Of a stretch of DNA of 6,567 nucleotides, positions 5,332-6,567 are shown piece by piece. Under the pieces are notes generated by a model. It saw nothing but the letters and a program-made list of their open reading frames with translations. It did no database searches and was not told the DNA's origin. How positions within the stretch are numbered: position 1 is the first letter of the stretch; every line of letters starts with the position of its first letter. Source of the stretch: Corynebacterium sp. (lineage in GTDB: Bacteria > Actinomycetota > Actinomycetes > Mycobacteriales > Mycobacteriaceae). The stretch is from positions 1-6,567 of the forward strand of contig JAKDIS010000127.1 in NCBI GenBank assembly GCA_030450335.1, written 5' to 3'. A program made the translations under genes and the position numbers.

Positions 5332-6567
5332 TCAGTCGGCGATCGCCTCCAGCGGCCGCACCCGCGACGCCTTCACCGCCGGCCACGCCGCGGCCACCAC
5401 CCCGACCACGCCCGAGGCGACGACCATGCCCACGACCTGGCCCCACGGCACCGCGGTCTCACTGAGCCCCTCGGCGGCGAGCACCTGGAGGAACGCCCAG
5501 CCCAGGCCCAGTCCGACGACCACGCCGAGCAGTGCGCCGTAGAGCGAGATCTGCACGGCCTCGAGGGTGATCATGCGCCGCACCTGGCCGCGCAGGGTGC
5601 CGACCGCGCGCAGCATGCCGATCTCCTGGCGCCGCTCGATGACGTTGAGCGCGAGGGTGTTGATGATGCCGAGCACCGCCACCACCACCGCGAGCGCCAG
5701 CAGCGCGTAGAGCACGTTGAGCATCTGGTCGACGAGCACGGCCTGCTGCCCGGCGTACTCCTCGGGCGTCATCACCTGGACCACGATCTGGTCGGCGGTG
5801 GCGTCCTCAAGCCGGTCGCGCAGGGTGTCGGTGCTGACCGAGCCGTCGCCGTCGACGAAGACGGCGTAGAGGTTCGGCGAGGCCCCGGCCCCGAGCTGGG
5901 AGGCCACCGGCTCCAACGCCGACCAGGACACCAGGTGTGCGCCGAAGAGCTCGTTGGGTTCGTAGGTGCCCTGCAGCGTGACCTCGCCGACCTCGCGTTC
6001 GGGGCCGTCCGGCATGCGGACGGTCAGCGGCAGGACGTCACCGACGTCCCACCCCTCGGACGCGGCGACGTCCTCGTCGGCGACGACGCCCGGGGCGTCC
6101 AACGTCACGTCGCCGGCGGTGCCGACGAGTCCGCCGGAGACCGTGGGGTCACCGTCGATGACGCCGGTGCCGCCGCTGTAGCCGCCGACGGTGACCGGCA
6201 GGAAGCCGAACCCGGCGGCGTCCGCCACACCGTCGACGTCCCGGACCGCGTCGAGCGCGGACTGCGGGACGGGGAAGGCGCCGTTGGACGGCCCGGCGAG
6301 CACGTAGTCCGAGGTCACCGAGTCGCCGATGAAGCCGCTGATCGAGGCCTTCATCGACGCGCCGAGCATGCCGATGCAGGCGACCAGCGCCACGCCCAGG
6401 GTGAGGGCGAACGCGGTCGTCGCCGTGCGGCGCGGGTTACGTCCCGAGTTCGTCGCCGCCAGGCGTCCGACCTGGCCGAACGGTGCACCGACGACCGCGC
6501 CGATGCCGCGCACCACCGGCACCGACAGCGCCGGGGACACCAGGAACGTGCCCAGGATCACCGCCAA
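5332..6567 (-). CDS. FtsX/MacB-like ABC transporter permease, C-terminal part (truncated by window edge)
   Basis: The last 411 residues of an ABC-transporter permease. The frame is open through the right edge. The first visible codon is TTG, which is probably an internal leucine. The fragment starts in a membrane helix, followed by the cytoplasmic RLAATNSGRNPRRTATTA (35-52) that opens the second half of duplicated actinobacterial FtsX permeases. A helix spans about 50-70, then comes a MacB-like extracytoplasmic domain (about 75-285). The C-terminal FtsX domain follows, with a helix at 287-308, the coupling segment IERRQEIGMLRAVGTLRGQV (310-329), helices near 338-362 and 375-397, and the usual ending RPLEAIAD. 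Whole proteins of this kind are about 800-850 residues. They work with a separate ATPase, normally encoded next door, here presumably beyond the right edge. Roles include lipoprotein or antimicrobial-peptide export or cell-envelope signalling, and the substrate is unknown. The MFS gene follows after 100 bp, with no obvious terminator between. Confidence 0.9.
   Translation of the reverse strand: MAVILGTFLVSPALSVPVVRGIGAVVGAPFGQVGRLAATNSGRNPRRTATTAFALTLGVALVACIGMLGASMKASISGFIGDSVTSDYVLAGPSNGAFPVPQSALDAVRDVDGVADAAGFGFLPVTVGGYSGGTGVIDGDPTVSGGLVGTAGDVTLDAPGVVADEDVAASEGWDVGDVLPLTVRMPDGPEREVGEVTLQGTYEPNELFGAHLVSWSALEPVASQLGAGASPNLYAVFVDGDGSVSTDTLRDRLEDATADQIVVQVMTPEEYAGQQAVLVDQMLNVLYALLALAVVVAVLGIINTLALNVIERRQEIGMLRAVGTLRGQVRRMITLEAVQISLYGALLGVVVGLGLGWAFLQVLAAEGLSETAVPWGQVVGMVVASGVVGVVAAAWPAVKASRVRPLEAIAD

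Noticed and set aside
1..6567. A single new multi-gene system made of the permease, MFS, OPT and reductase genes
   Set aside because: Each gene belongs to a common family, the gaps are large enough for separate promoters, and no shared substrate or motif links them.

Overview
The window is high-GC actinobacterial DNA. It most resembles a Corynebacterium or close relative, an inference from GC-rich codons, the protein families present and a near-perfect match to an operator described in Corynebacterium glutamicum. All four confidently called large genes, and the partial gene at the left edge, lie on the minus strand, so transcription runs from high to low coordinates. No RNA genes, CRISPR arrays, insertion sequences or origins were seen.

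From right to left: (1) the C-terminal 411 residues of an FtsX/MacB-type ABC-transporter permease (5332-6567, cut by the right edge); (2) a 498-residue sugar-porter MFS transporter (3735-5231); (3) a 687-residue OPT-family oligopeptide transporter (1524-3587); (4) a 188-residue NAD(P)H-dependent FMN reductase (891-1457); (5) a gene-poor, decayed stretch (376-890) holding plus-strand remains of what looks like the C-terminal SGNH domain of an acyltransferase; (6) the first 125 codons of a PucR/CdaR-type transcriptional regulator (1-375, GTG start, cut by the left edge).

The transporters look like separate uptake or export functions that happen to lie in a row, with gaps of 100 and 147 bp. I see no evidence that they form one pathway. 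The most informative regulatory signal is a perfect 18-bp inverted repeat (1509-1526) between the OPT gene and the reductase. It matches, at 17 of 18 positions, the consensus I recall for the peroxide-sensing MarR-type repressor RosR of C. glutamicum, which controls FMN reductase genes. It starts in the OPT stop codon and touches a plausible -10 box for the reductase, so the reductase is probably an oxidative-stress gene with its own promoter.

I do not find a clearly new multi-gene system. The points of interest are the operator, the multiply disrupted acyltransferase remnant, and some small features of the transporters and their leaders.
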